Position numbers and translations under genes: made by a program. Positions 1 to 8,773 of a stretch of DNA of 64,000 nucleotides are shown here, piece by piece. The DNA is from Clostridia bacterium. Lineage in GTDB: Bacteria > Bacillota > Clostridia > Lachnospirales > Lachnospiraceae. Position 1 is the first letter of the stretch. Every line of letters begins with the position of its first letter. The notes under the pieces were generated by a model, which had not been told where the DNA came from, ran no database searches, and saw nothing but the letters and a program-made list of their open reading frames with translations. The stretch spans positions 62,001 through 126,000 of the forward strand of contig CAJTDE010000001.1 in assembly GCA_910574835.1 (NCBI GenBank). Reading direction: 5' to 3'.

Positions 1-2
1 TC

Positions 3-119
3 GATGCAGATCCAACTGCCGTAGAGGGCATCATTAAGATTAAATGTCCCATATGTAAAGCAGTTGTGGCTGTAAGCTTTCATCAAAAGAAAGTTCGTAC
101 TGAGCGAATCGGCGCATAG
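3..119 (+). CDS. C-terminal end of a Com-like zinc-ribbon phage protein (partial)
   Basis: The open frame runs in from the left edge and stops at TAG 117-119, giving 38 visible residues. It contains a CPICK knuckle preceded by EGIIKIK, which resembles the second Cys pair of the Mu Com-like small zinc-binding family common in Firmicute prophages. The start and first Cys pair lie outside the window. A strong terminator follows directly. Family assignment rests on one short motif only. Confidence 0.5.
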   Translation, partial: DADPTAVEGIIKIKCPICKAVVAVSFHQKKVRTERIGA

Positions 120-137
120 GAGACTATAGCGACCAAG

Positions 138-188
138 GCCTGACGAAGTTTAGAGGTAGAACTCTACTCTTTGTCAGGTCTTTTTTTG
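138..188 (+). terminator. Rho-independent terminator after the Com-like gene
   Basis: CCTGACGAAG (139-148) pairs with CTTTGTCAGG (169-178), with an inner AGAG/CTCT extension, followed by seven T residues from 181. Confidence 0.8.
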
Positions 189-189
189 T

Positions 190-504
190 TGTGTTGCCGG
201 AAAAATTCTATTTTCTGGCGCTTAGGAAAGTAGGAGATATCTGCGAAAGCAGTTCTCATATAAGGGCAGGCGGAGCCCAGATCCGTCATAACAATAATTT
301 ATTTCAAAGCCTGTGGGCGGCCGACCAAGGCGAGGATAAGAATACTGATTTTTAACTACTGTCTGAAACTATGGCAGAAGTGCGAATCAGTGGTTATTCC
401 CGCTTTATTGTCGTGCGCCCATTTTTGGTTACGACTTTAGCCGGAGACTCTGACCGGATTCTTGTCCTCGCTGGTGGCGAGCACACAGCAGAAAGGACAA
501 GAAA
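190..504 (+). ncRNA. Candidate structured RNA / translational leader
   Basis: This 315-nt stretch has no gene but a chain of hairpins: GCC-GGAAAA/TTTTCT-GGC (195-218), CTGC-GAAA-GCAG (242-253), GGGC/GCCC near 265-279, then nested stems TGGGCG/CGCCCA, ACTGATT/AATCAGT and CTGTC/GGCAG (about 312-420). The last stem is a perfect 9-bp pairing of TTCTTGTCC (459-467) with GGACAAGAA (495-503), capped by CTCGC/GCGAG. It covers the ribosome-binding site of the next gene right up to its ATG. I do not match it to a named RNA family. A cis-acting translational switch or a stable phage RNA are both possible. Confidence 0.5.
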
Positions 505-1224
505 ATGAAAGTAAATCAGAATGTAGTAGCAAATCAGGAGACAAAGTTAAACCAGGATGGAAAGCCGGTTGAAGTTTGGGGCGAAGGCGATTATGAAATC
601 CCTGTAATCATTGATATGGATTCCGTTGATGAGAATGGTATGATTGCTGGTATTTCAAAGAGAGACCTTAAAACCAAGAGAGTATGTGACAGAACCAAGA
701 AGGTTGTATTTGTGAGAGGTACTAAAAAGCAGTACGATGCAGTTATGGATACATATTCTAAAGAGTTCAAGGCTGAGGCTCGTGACAGACGTTGTACAGT
801 TAAGGGAGAAAGCGGTAAGCTTATTCGTTGCCCAGAGCAGGTAAAGGATCCAGTGACTGGAGAGATGAAGTGCAATAGCTGCAAGAATTGCCCATATTAT
901 TACAGTATGGATAAGAAGGATTATTATACAGCTTCCTTCAGTGATCTTTCCACAGAGAATGAGCAGGGTGATGTAACGGAATTTGAACCTGGCAGCAGTG
1001 ATATGATGCCAAGCGGGGACAGATACCTTAAGATTCTTGAAGATCTTATTGCGCATGTTGCAGAAATCAATCCTCTGTATGGTGATATCATTCGTATGCG
1101 TGAGCAGGGTGTTGGACAGGCTGACATTGCTAAGAATATTGGAAAGAGTCAGGCTTCAGTAGCAGCTTATTTGAAGGCGTTGAAGCCGGTTATTGAAGAG
1201 TTCATGGATAATTTGATTTATTAA
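505..1224 (+). CDS. Phage protein with Cys cluster and C-terminal sigma-region-4-like HTH
   Basis: A 239-residue protein I cannot name. Residues about 95-130 carry several cysteines (RRC, IRCP, KCNSCKNCP) suggestive of a metal-binding or structural cluster. The C-terminal 65 residues look like a helix-turn-helix of the sigma region 4 / Trp-repressor-like type (QADIAKNIGKSQASVAAYLK). This combination suggests a DNA-binding early regulator. The ATG at 505 follows AAAGGACAAGAAA, but that site is locked in a 9-bp stem with upstream RNA, so translation is likely regulated. It converges on the leftward polymerase operon, with a shared terminator between. Confidence 0.6.
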   Translation: MKVNQNVVANQETKLNQDGKPVEVWGEGDYEIPVIIDMDSVDENGMIAGISKRDLKTKRVCDRTKKVVFVRGTKKQYDAVMDTYSKEFKAEARDRRCTVKGESGKLIRCPEQVKDPVTGEMKCNSCKNCPYYYSMDKKDYYTASFSDLSTENEQGDVTEFEPGSSDMMPSGDRYLKILEDLIAHVAEINPLYGDIIRMREQGVGQADIAKNIGKSQASVAAYLKALKPVIEEFMDNLIY

Positions 1225-1239
1225 TATTGAAGTGTAATA

Positions 1240-1296
1240 AGAGGGCAGCGACACGACACCAGGTTTCATCGGTGTTGCTGCCCTTGTCTTTTAATC
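1240..1296. terminator. Bidirectional terminator between convergent genes
   Basis: GGGCAGC (1243-1249) pairs with GCTGCCC (1277-1283), extended by ACACC/GGTGT. T-rich sequence follows on the + side, and A-rich sequence lies upstream, so it can serve both converging genes. Confidence 0.75.
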
Positions 1297-3273
1297 TTTT
1301 TTATAGAATTTGGTATCGTAACCGTCGCCTCTGATTAAGATATCCTTCATCCAATCAGGAGACTTACCCATAACAGAAGTGATACTGTTTACGGTAGTAT
1401 TTTCCGGACATTCGATTATAAGTTCATCGTGCACATGACCACATATCTGTTGATTTGAAAGGTTGTGCATGGCATAGCAAAGAAGATCTCTGGAAACAGC
1501 TTGCACTATATTCTCGACAAATTTTGGCCCATATGACTCGATACGTTCCCATTTTTTTGTAGATCCGATTCCTTCATAGGTGACTGATTCACTGCCGAAT
1601 TTATTCTCACCAATCTTAGGTTTGACATAACTGAGTGACCTGCCAGACGGAAGCTTGATGAAGAGCATTCCGCTTTTATAAATGAATTTGATGCCACGAA
1701 CTTCCGTAGGAACACGCTGCTTAATTGTGGTCTTAACTGCTTTATCAACATCCCACCAAAATGCTGTTATCATCGGGTTGGATGTTCTCCAGGAATCAAC
1801 AAGAGGTTGTAATTCCTCTTCGGTCAGTCCCATTTCTAAAGCTCCCATAGATTTGAGAGCACCTACGGATCCACCGTAGCCAAGTGCTAATTCTGCAATT
1901 TTACCTTTTTGTCTGAGGTGGGAATTCACACCATGCTTTTCTACAGGTACTCCAAACATTTGTGAAGCAGAAGCGCAATAGATGTCTTTGCCTTCAGCGA
2001 ACACTTTGGAACGCCAGGCTTCTCCTGCAAGGTGCGCAAGGACTCTGGCTTCGATGGCAGAGTAGTCGCTTACGATGAATTTGTATCCTGGTCTTGCGAT
2101 AAATGCGGTACGAATCAACTGACTTAATGTATCCGGTATATCATCATAAAGCATATCCAGGGTGTCATAATCACCGATACGAACAAGCTCACGTGCTTCT
2201 TCTAAATCGGGCATATGATTCTGAGGCAGGTTCTGCAATTGTATTAATCGTCCAGCCCACCTGCCTGAGCGATTGGCTCCGTAGAATTGAAACATTCCAT
2301 GAGCACGGCCATCTTTGCAAACAGCATTTTGCATTGCCTGGTATTTTTTGACAGAAGATTTTGCTAATTGCAATCTAAGTTTGAGTGCCGCGGTAATATC
2401 GCCATCTGTTTCTTTTATGAGCTCCGCAACGTCCTTTTTGCCAAGTGATTGTGTTTCAATACCATTTTCTGAAAGCCATTGTTTCATTTGGGCTACGCTG
2501 TTAGGATTATCCAGGTTAGTGATATTTTGCATAGATATCATAAGCGAAGATTTTGATTTTTCATCAAATGCAATGGCGTTTTCAACCATATCCATATCAA
2601 GCATAATGCCTCTGTCGTTGATTTCCTGGTCGATGTGATATTCAGACCATACGGTATCAGGAACCGGGAATTTTAATAATTTCTGTTTGATAGCAAGTTC
2701 TACTTCAACATCTCTGCGGTTGTAGGCTTTGAAGATTTCCCATTTATCGGGTGCATGCTCTGGTAGATTCCTGGTTCTGCCACCATTTACCTTGGTTGGT
2801 TTACAAGGGCAGCAGAAATATTTGATAAGGTCTTTGCCTTCTTTCATTTTCTGGTCTTGAAGTTTAAGAACAGCGCCAACGCCTTCGAGTGAGAGTAGCA
2901 AGCCCATATAGGCTGACCAAATCATAGTGCATTTCCAGGAGGATGGATTCAGGTAGTTGTGTACAGGATCATCTTCTGACTTATATGTTTTGAAATATTC
3001 GGGGTGATGCTTTCTGAGCCAGTTGGATAAGCAGACTCTTTCAAAGGAGGCATTGAATGCCCATTTTGTTACATTATCATCAGATAGTGCGGCTAAGATT
3101 TCTGTTGGTATCTCATCACCTGCAGTAAGGTCATAGACCACAACGGGTTCATTATCAACAGAAACACCGAAGAGCAGTATCTCAAAATTATCAGACTCAG
3201 CGTACTTGTAAGTTCCACATTTGGAGATATCAACATCGCTATATGTCTCTAAATCGATTGACAATTCTTTCAT
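1291..3273 (-). CDS. Phage family A DNA polymerase with 3'-5' exonuclease
   Basis: A 660-residue replicative polymerase of the DNA polymerase I type used by many Firmicute prophages. The N-terminus has the exonuclease I motif (SIDLETYSD), and the polymerase domain shows motif A (VSDYSAIEARVLAHLAGE), motif B (RQKGKIAELALGYGG) and motif C (GHVHDELIIE). It lacks the 5'-3' exonuclease domain of bacterial PolA, as expected for this phage family. The chosen ATG at 3273 has GAAAGGAAAATCT in front; an upstream in-frame extension has no such site. It is the last gene of the leftward block DUF2800 - DUF2815 - polymerase and acts in phage genome replication. Confidence 0.92.
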   Translation of the reverse strand: MKELSIDLETYSDVDISKCGTYKYAESDNFEILLFGVSVDNEPVVVYDLTAGDEIPTEILAALSDDNVTKWAFNASFERVCLSNWLRKHHPEYFKTYKSEDDPVHNYLNPSSWKCTMIWSAYMGLLLSLEGVGAVLKLQDQKMKEGKDLIKYFCCPCKPTKVNGGRTRNLPEHAPDKWEIFKAYNRRDVEVELAIKQKLLKFPVPDTVWSEYHIDQEINDRGIMLDMDMVENAIAFDEKSKSSLMISMQNITNLDNPNSVAQMKQWLSENGIETQSLGKKDVAELIKETDGDITAALKLRLQLAKSSVKKYQAMQNAVCKDGRAHGMFQFYGANRSGRWAGRLIQLQNLPQNHMPDLEEARELVRIGDYDTLDMLYDDIPDTLSQLIRTAFIARPGYKFIVSDYSAIEARVLAHLAGEAWRSKVFAEGKDIYCASASQMFGVPVEKHGVNSHLRQKGKIAELALGYGGSVGALKSMGALEMGLTEEELQPLVDSWRTSNPMITAFWWDVDKAVKTTIKQRVPTEVRGIKFIYKSGMLFIKLPSGRSLSYVKPKIGENKFGSESVTYEGIGSTKKWERIESYGPKFVENIVQAVSRDLLCYAMHNLSNQQICGHVHDELIIECPENTTVNSITSVMGKSPDWMKDILIRGDGYDTKFYKKD

Positions 3274-3356
3274 AGATTTTCCTTTCAGTAATAAAGTAGG
3301 GCGGCAGTTTAGCACCACCGCCCCAAAGGAGATTAAAATGTGACTTATACTTGTGA

Positions 3357-3923
3357 TTAATCGAGGAATTCGTCATCATCATCGGATGCGAAATCGTCCT
3401 CGGCTCTGGACTTACCACCAAGAGGCTCACCATCGGAAATCTTCTGAAGATTATTGAGACCGCAGGCGATTCCCTTATTTCCGTTGCTATTGAAAGCATA
3501 AAGGTTGATGGAAGCTCTGCCATACACACCGGAATAAACTTCGGATCTCTCAAGAATAGGCTGTCTGTCTGCATCGACAATTCCGGGAGCTGTAGCACTA
3601 TTGGCATTAATGAAATAGCAACCTGCGTAAGTAGGATCATCAGGTCTCTCACGGTCACCGTCACGAAGAGGTGTCTTGATAAGGTCGAGAGCAGGTACTG
3701 ACTTGCCGTTGCCTTTAAGCTTGGACTGTCCTTCCTCATACGCCGCCTGGATTGCAGCCTTGATTTTTTCTACTGTCTGAGTATCAGACTTTGGAATGAT
3801 GAGTGACACGCTGTACTTAGGTGCACCGCCATTGATTGACTTAGGATCCCACACATTTGCGTAGCTCCATCTTGTCTTAGGTCCTGTAATTACTTTAGTA
3901 GGGTTCTTAACAACTGTTGACAT
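3357..3923 (-). CDS. DUF2815 phage single-stranded DNA-binding protein
   Basis: A 188-residue protein matching the DUF2815 family (WSYANVW, GGAPKYSVSLIIPK near the N-terminus), which is considered an OB-fold ssDNA-binding protein of phage replisomes. The C-terminal tail is strongly acidic (DDFASDDDDEFLD), the usual partner-docking tail of SSB-type proteins. The start is ATG 3923 preceded by AAGGAGGACAATATA. It sits between DUF2800 and the polymerase in the same operon with short gaps, fitting a role in protecting template DNA for that polymerase. Confidence 0.88.
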   Translation of the reverse strand: MSTVVKNPTKVITGPKTRWSYANVWDPKSINGGAPKYSVSLIIPKSDTQTVEKIKAAIQAAYEEGQSKLKGNGKSVPALDLIKTPLRDGDRERPDDPTYAGCYFINANSATAPGIVDADRQPILERSEVYSGVYGRASINLYAFNSNGNKGIACGLNNLQKISDGEPLGGKSRAEDDFASDDDDEFLD

Positions 3924-3942
3924 TATATTGTCCTCCTTAAAA

Positions 3943-5064
3943 TTAGTTTTCATTGAAATCATCTGCCGCTGTATTCATGGCAGGTCGTTTATCTGTTTCT
4001 GGCACGAGTGCCGGTTTTCCTTGAGGTTTTGTGATGTAAGAGCCAAGGATCTCTTCAAATTTCTTCTTACCAAGAAGTGTGGTCATTGCGGTAACACCGA
4101 GAAGCTTCTTCTCATATGGATCATATCCGGCATCTTTTACTGCAAATGCTACGGCATCTTCATCGGTATATTTACGATTGCTTCTGCCTTCAACTATTTT
4201 GAACCCTTCATAATGGGTTCCGCTTATTGCCTGCTGGAGTGCATATTCTTTGACATCGGAAGCCCAGGATACAAGGTTATCTACCTTGGCAAGTATTGCT
4301 GCAATCTCTGTTTCTTCCAGAGTGTCAGGCATTGCAAAATCATACTTTGCAAGCTCTAAGTTATATTCCGCACGTTTTCTGCAGGTTGCTTTCACTTTGC
4401 AGAATTGACAGTGTTCACCGGCTTTGAATTCACCTTTTCCTTCGTAGGCAAGTGCTGCAGTAGGAGCTAAGACTTCATCTGCCCAAGTGAGCAATTCTTC
4501 TTTACTCATACTGAAGGTGCTGATGTTTTCTCTACGAGGCTGGAAGATTGTCATTTTCACAGTCTTGATATCGTAGATGAAATCAAACATTTCCAAAGCG
4601 CCTAAGGCGTAACACATCATCTGAGGATTGTTATCAGCCTGGACAAGTACGCCGAGTCCGTGTTTGTAATCAATGATGTGAAGTGTGTCATCAGCAAGGA
4701 TTACGCAGTCGCCGGTTCCGAATCCTTTTTCTACCCATTTTGAAAAATCAAGTCTTTGCTCGATGAGCACTTGCGGATCAGGGCAGTGCGTCTTGGCTTC
4801 TTCAATCTGTTCCATTACATAGGAGCAATAGCTTTCAGCACAGTTCTCCATTTCGTTGTTGTAATAATCCAGATTATCAGTCGGATCTTCGGGATTTCTT
4901 CCTAAAGCTTTTTCAACCTTATATTCGCAGAGGCTATGTGCATCGGTGCCTTCTTTTGCATAAGGACTGACTTGGTCTTCCTGCTCTGCGCACAACTTTG
5001 CGCTTGGTGGACAGCTGAGCCATCTATGGCTGGCAGAAGCGGAGAGAAATGCGTGTTTAGCCAT
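3943..5064 (-). CDS. DUF2800 PD-(D/E)XK-type phage protein
   Basis: A 373-residue DUF2800 protein. The N-terminal HAFLSASASHRWLSCPPS block is characteristic. A PD-(D/E)XK nuclease-like core is visible (GDCVILADD followed by IIDYKHG), and a Cas4-like cysteine cluster (HCQFCKVKATC) lies about two-thirds along, so it resembles RecB/Cas4-type nucleases. It probably processes DNA ends or recombination intermediates in phage replication. The start at ATG 5064 overlaps the end of the preceding gene by 8 bases, with GAGGGACTTGGCA upstream. It is first of the trio DUF2800 - DUF2815 - polymerase. Confidence 0.88.
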   Translation of the reverse strand: MAKHAFLSASASHRWLSCPPSAKLCAEQEDQVSPYAKEGTDAHSLCEYKVEKALGRNPEDPTDNLDYYNNEMENCAESYCSYVMEQIEEAKTHCPDPQVLIEQRLDFSKWVEKGFGTGDCVILADDTLHIIDYKHGLGVLVQADNNPQMMCYALGALEMFDFIYDIKTVKMTIFQPRRENISTFSMSKEELLTWADEVLAPTAALAYEGKGEFKAGEHCQFCKVKATCRKRAEYNLELAKYDFAMPDTLEETEIAAILAKVDNLVSWASDVKEYALQQAISGTHYEGFKIVEGRSNRKYTDEDAVAFAVKDAGYDPYEKKLLGVTAMTTLLGKKKFEEILGSYITKPQGKPALVPETDKRPAMNTAADDFNEN

Positions 5065-5461
5065 TGCCAAGTCCCTCCACATCCTTCATAAGTGCTGCAT
5101 AGTCATCAGGATTGATATCAGAGAGCTTTTCTGCTCCGTACTTGGAAATCAGTTTTTTGACTTCTTCCTTGAATCCTTCTTTTGACTTAGCTGCTAAGGC
5201 TCCGCGAACATCTGTAAAAGAATAAGTTTTCTCAACCGGTGCCTCTTCAGGTGCTGTTTCTTCTCTGGGAAGATCAGCGGATTTCTTGGCAGGTTTGGTT
5301 GCTTTTGCCGTTTCTTCTGTAGAGAAAGCTTCCTTAATCTCTGTGGCTACTTTAATAAGTCCATCGCCACATCTTTTCAGCTCTTCGGCACTGGCAATCA
5401 TTCCCTGACCGTACTGAATCATCTCATCCAGCACATTTGATAGATTACTCATCTTGCTCAT
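5057..5461 (-). CDS. Hypothetical early phage protein
   Basis: A 134-residue protein with a helical N-terminus, a Lys/Glu/Pro-rich linker (about 45-80) and a conserved-looking C-terminal module (FTDVRGALAAKSKEGF...YGAEKLSDI) that recurs in small phage proteins next to DUF2800. No enzymatic motif is visible. It overlaps the DUF2800 start by 8 bases and the upstream small gene by 17 bases, so it is translationally coupled to both. A replication accessory role is inference from position only. Confidence 0.7.
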   Translation of the reverse strand: MSKMSNLSNVLDEMIQYGQGMIASAEELKRCGDGLIKVATEIKEAFSTEETAKATKPAKKSADLPREETAPEEAPVEKTYSFTDVRGALAAKSKEGFKEEVKKLISKYGAEKLSDINPDDYAALMKDVEGLGNG

Positions 5462-5615
5462 TTTCTTTTTCTCCTTCCTGTTGTCTTAGGTTTGCTTCCT
5501 GCTCAAGTCTTCGTGCCAGCCTTCGTGCTACAACGCTGATTGCAATCAAGGTATCTCTGAGATCCTGATCGATGCTGTAGTCATTCTGCTGGGACGAATC
5601 ATTTGTTGTCTGCAT
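5445..5615 (-). CDS. Small early phage protein, first gene of leftward operon
   Basis: A 56-residue open frame beginning MQTTNDSSQQNDYS with an amphipathic basic segment (VARRLARRLEQEA) and an acidic tail. ATG 5615 follows AGGAAAGAGAGGTAGCAAAC, a good ribosome-binding site, and the frame overlaps the next start. It lies just downstream of two copies of the bipartite repeat element and a perfect GAAGGG/CCCTTC hairpin. I see no homology beyond similar small proteins in this position of related prophages. Confidence 0.6.
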   Translation of the reverse strand: MQTTNDSSQQNDYSIDQDLRDTLIAISVVARRLARRLEQEANLRQQEGEKENEQDE

Positions 5616-5668
5616 GTTTGCTACCTCTCTTTCCTGAAGGGATATCCCCTTCTACTTCGTAAAGGACA

Positions 5669-5688
5669 GTTGGCTATCGATTTATCAG
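5669..5688 (-). repeat. Bipartite early element, copy 1
   Basis: Read leftward: CTGATAAAT from 5688, then CTGTCCTTTACGAAGTAGA from 5669, a start-to-start distance of 19 nt. A GAAGGG/CCCTTC hairpin and the small first gene of the leftward operon follow. Confidence 0.75.
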
Positions 5689-5730
5689 AAATTTCTTAAA
5701 AACTTTTCTGAGTTTTATTTGCTACTGCCT

Positions 5731-5769
5731 TCCTATTCTTCAAAGGACAGAAGAGGTGGAGATTATCAG
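5731..5769 (-). repeat. Bipartite early element, copy 2
   Basis: Read leftward: CTGATAATC from 5769, then CTGTCCTTTGAAGAATAGGA from 5750, again 19 nt apart. It lies 81 bp upstream of copy 1 in the same orientation. Confidence 0.75.
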
Positions 5770-5871
5770 GATTATTTCAAATAATTTTTGGAAGGCCGGG
5801 GAGCGATTTTCGCTTTATATAAGGAAGCATTTTGGTCGTGATGGAGAAAAAATAAAATATTTCATTTTGTA

Positions 5872-5910
5872 CTGATAATTGGAGAGGTAACTGTCCTTTG
5901 AGGATTAGGA
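5872..5910 (+). repeat. Bipartite early element, copy 3
   Basis: CTGATAATT at 5872, then CTGTCCTTTGAGGATTAGGA at 5891, 19 nt apart. A GAAGAG/CTCTTC hairpin follows, then the primase-helicase gene at 6015. Confidence 0.75.
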
Positions 5911-6014
5911 AGAGTTATTCGGCTCTTCACTATCTGAAAAAGTGAGGTGGTTCCATTGAGGGTTATGGCTCTTGAAGTAGGTGTCAGTGTAATTTTAATA
6001 AGGAGGAGCTTCAG

Positions 6015-8288
6015 ATGAAGTTAGTGATTTATACAGCCAACTGTGTTGGCAATGCTAAGAACTGCAGCTATCCCAATCGTGTGGAGATAAGCAGTGAAGA
6101 AGAATTATTGGAAGCAGTGAAGCAGGATCACGTGTGCGGTGAGTATAAGAATAATTACCGTAATGTGAGCAATTTCGTGAAATCCAATGTAGTGGTAATG
6201 GACTGTGATAATGATCATTCTGATGATCCGGCTGAATGGATTACGGCTGAAAAGATGGATGAGCTTATGCCTGATATTGCATATGCGATGGCACCGAGCC
6301 GTCACAATATGTTGCAGAAGGATAAGCAGTCAGCAAGACCGAGATTCCATATTTACTTCTTAATAGAAGAAATGACGGATGCGGAGAGCTACAGCAATTT
6401 GAAGGTGGCGATTCAGAAGGCATATCCATTTTTTGATAGTAATGCTTTGGATGCTGCCAGATTTATTTTCGGTGCTGAATGCGACGAAGTGGTATGGCAT
6501 GATGGCTGGCTTACGATTGATACCGAAGTGGAACCTTTATTTGAAGAGGAAGCTGAGGAAGAGGAGCAGGTAAGCACAGGCCCGATTCTTGAAGGAAGCC
6601 GCAACAATACAATGAGCCGTTTCGCAGGTCGTATTTTGAAACGTTATGGAAATACAGAGAAGGCGCATGTTTCATTTTTGGAATTTGCTCAGAAGTGTGA
6701 TCCGCCTTTGGATGATGAAGAGCTTTCTACTATATGGAATAGTGCGGTGAAGTTTTATAAAAAGAAGGTTGTTACCCAAGACGGTTATGTGGAGCCGGAT
6801 GAATATAATTCGGATTTTGATAGTGAGTCATTAAAGCCAGAGGATTATTCAGATATCGGTGAGGCGAAGGTGCTTGTTCGTGAGTACGGTGAGGAAATTA
6901 AGTATTCTGCAGCAACAGATTTTATCCGTTATGACGGTAAGTGTTGGCAGGAAGATGCTCAGCTTGCTATTGGTGCAATCGAGGAGTTCTTGGACTTACA
7001 GCTTTGCGACGCACAGGATGAAAAGTCTATTGCTGAAAAAGCACTTTTAGATGCTGGAATTCCGGATGATGTGATCAAGGCTGGTACCAAAGCAATTCAG
7101 AAAGCAATTAATCCTTCACAGATGGGGCTGCTTTATCAGTTTATGGCAGCAGAGGCATATTTAAAATTTGTCCTTAAGCGTCGTGATTACAAATATATTG
7201 TTTCTACCGGAAATGCTGCAAAGCCAATGATTGCGGTTGATGTAAATGATCTCGATAGAGACGAGAATCTGCTGAATACACCAGAAGGCACCTTTGATTT
7301 GAAGAAAGGACTTTCAGGGGGTAAGGCACATGATTCAAAGGATTACATTACCAAGATGACGACGTGTGCACCTGGAGGTAAAGGTAAGAAGTTCTGGGAG
7401 GATGCTTTGAGATTATTCTTCTGCGGAGACCAGGAACTTATTGATTATGTTCAGATGGTTGTTGGTATGGCTGCAATCGGAAAGGTTTATCAGGAGCATC
7501 TCATCATTGCATATGGTGGTGGAGCAAATGGTAAGAGTACATTCTGGAATACGATTTTCAGAGTTATGGGTAATTATGCAGGCAAGCTTTCTGCGGAAGC
7601 ACTCACTATGAATTGTAAGAGAAACGTGAAGCCTGAAATGGCAGAGCTTAAAGGCAAGCGTCTCATCATTTCATCAGAGATGGAAGAGGGAATGAGATTG
7701 AATACAGCGATTGTGAAGCAGCTTTGTTCTACGGACGAAATCCAGGGCGAGAAGAAATACAAAGCGCCATTCCATTTTGTCCCGTCTCATACATTGGTGC
7801 TCTATACCAATCATCTCCCTAAGGTTGGAGCTAATGATGATGGTATCTGGAGAAGACTGATTGTTATTCCCTTCAATGCGAAGTTCACCGGCAGCAGTGA
7901 TAAGAAGAATTACGCAGATTTCTTATATGAAAATGCGGGACCGGCGATTATGAGTTGGATTATCGAAGGAGCTGAAAAGGCGATAAAAGCAGAGTTCAAG
8001 ACACCACTTCCTGAGTGTGTTGAGAAGGCAATCGAAGCGTACCGTGAAGATAATGATTGGCTTGGACAGTTTATTGCTGATTGTTGTGACGTGGATCCTG
8101 ATTATAAGGAAAAGTCCGGCGACTTTTATCAATCGTACAGAGCCTACTGTATTCAGAGCGGTGAGTACATTCGCAGCACTACTGATTTTTACAATGCAGT
8201 TGAAAAGGCTGGTTATACGAGACATAAGCACAATACGGGTTCCTATGTGTATGGTTTGAAGCTCAGAGAAGGACAGGACTTTCTGTAA
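6015..8288 (+). CDS. Phage primase-helicase (AEP primase + D5/SF3 helicase)
   Basis: A 757-residue replication protein. The N-terminal half has archaeo-eukaryotic primase features: VVMDCDND (DxD metal site, about residue 60), RPRFHIYFLI (the HxY/H strand) and DAARFIFG. The C-terminal half is an SF3/D5-type helicase with Walker A AYGGGANGKSTFWN near residue 500 and Walker B-like KRLIISSEMEEG. The fused layout is typical of phage and plasmid 'DNA primase, P4 family' proteins, which prime and unwind at the origin. The start at ATG 6015 follows AAGGAGGAGCTTCAG. It heads the rightward early operon with VRR-NUC and SNF2. Confidence 0.9.
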   Translation: MKLVIYTANCVGNAKNCSYPNRVEISSEEELLEAVKQDHVCGEYKNNYRNVSNFVKSNVVVMDCDNDHSDDPAEWITAEKMDELMPDIAYAMAPSRHNMLQKDKQSARPRFHIYFLIEEMTDAESYSNLKVAIQKAYPFFDSNALDAARFIFGAECDEVVWHDGWLTIDTEVEPLFEEEAEEEEQVSTGPILEGSRNNTMSRFAGRILKRYGNTEKAHVSFLEFAQKCDPPLDDEELSTIWNSAVKFYKKKVVTQDGYVEPDEYNSDFDSESLKPEDYSDIGEAKVLVREYGEEIKYSAATDFIRYDGKCWQEDAQLAIGAIEEFLDLQLCDAQDEKSIAEKALLDAGIPDDVIKAGTKAIQKAINPSQMGLLYQFMAAEAYLKFVLKRRDYKYIVSTGNAAKPMIAVDVNDLDRDENLLNTPEGTFDLKKGLSGGKAHDSKDYITKMTTCAPGGKGKKFWEDALRLFFCGDQELIDYVQMVVGMAAIGKVYQEHLIIAYGGGANGKSTFWNTIFRVMGNYAGKLSAEALTMNCKRNVKPEMAELKGKRLIISSEMEEGMRLNTAIVKQLCSTDEIQGEKKYKAPFHFVPSHTLVLYTNHLPKVGANDDGIWRRLIVIPFNAKFTGSSDKKNYADFLYENAGPAIMSWIIEGAEKAIKAEFKTPLPECVEKAIEAYREDNDWLGQFIADCCDVDPDYKEKSGDFYQSYRAYCIQSGEYIRSTTDFYNAVEKAGYTRHKHNTGSYVYGLKLREGQDFL

Positions 8289-8494
8289 TAGAGTGTCACG
8301 ATAGTTGTGATAGTCATTTATGAAACTGTTTCAGATTTTCTGATGCTTTAGAAATCCAGTATTTAAGCCAATGTGACAGTGGTTATCCTCTCTACCTAAA
8401 AGTTCTCTATATAGAGTTTTGAAAATGCTATAAGGAAAGTTTACGGAAAGAGGTTCTCTACTGTCACGGCTGTTAATTTTGATGGGAGTCTGGC

Positions 8495-8773
8495 ATGCGT
8501 GAAAAAGTTATAGAAAAGAAATTAGCTGAAGAAGTTAAAAGGCGTGGTGGGTTATGCGAGAAGTGGAACTCTGGCACATCAGGGTGGCCTGACCGAATCG
8601 TTTTATTACCTGATGGGAAATTCGGATTCGTGGAAGTCAAAGCACCTGGTGAAGAGCCACGTCCGTTACAGCTTCATAGGCACAAGCAATTAAGACAATT
8701 GGGATATAAGGTTTATGTCCTTGATGACAAAGATAGAATAGGAGAAATTTTAGATGATATACAAACCACATGA
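8495..8773 (+). CDS. VRR-NUC domain nuclease
   Basis: A 92-residue stand-alone VRR-NUC protein. The PD-(D/E)XK core is clear: GWPDRIVLLPDG, then FVEVKAPGE. Phage VRR-NUC proteins are structure-specific (often Holliday-junction) nucleases. The last 20 bases overlap the SNF2 helicase start, a conserved pair in Firmicute prophages that suggests joint action on replication or recombination intermediates. The 200 bases upstream contain no gene. Confidence 0.92.
   Translation: MREKVIEKKLAEEVKRRGGLCEKWNSGTSGWPDRIVLLPDGKFGFVEVKAPGEEPRPLQLHRHKQLRQLGYKVYVLDDKDRIGEILDDIQTT

Larger units (their letters stand above)
5616..6014. promoter_or_regulatory. Divergent early control region
   Basis: About 400 non-coding bases separate the leftward and rightward early operons. 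They hold three of the four copies of a bipartite repeat (two leftward, one rightward), a hairpin GAAGGG-GATAT-CCCTTC (read leftward, about 5635-5651), a second hairpin GAAGAG/CTCTTC (about 5909-5928), and a small AGCGA/TCGCT palindrome near 5801-5813. No convincing sigma-A -35/-10 pair is visible at the repeats. The region could also contain the phage replication origin, but no iteron array is evident. Confidence 0.6.

Noticed and set aside
5660-5910. Bipartite elements as ordinary sigma-A promoters (GATAAT as -10)
   Set aside because: No copy has an acceptable -35 hexamer at 16-18 bp, and the conserved CTGTCCTTT block downstream is not explained by a promoter.
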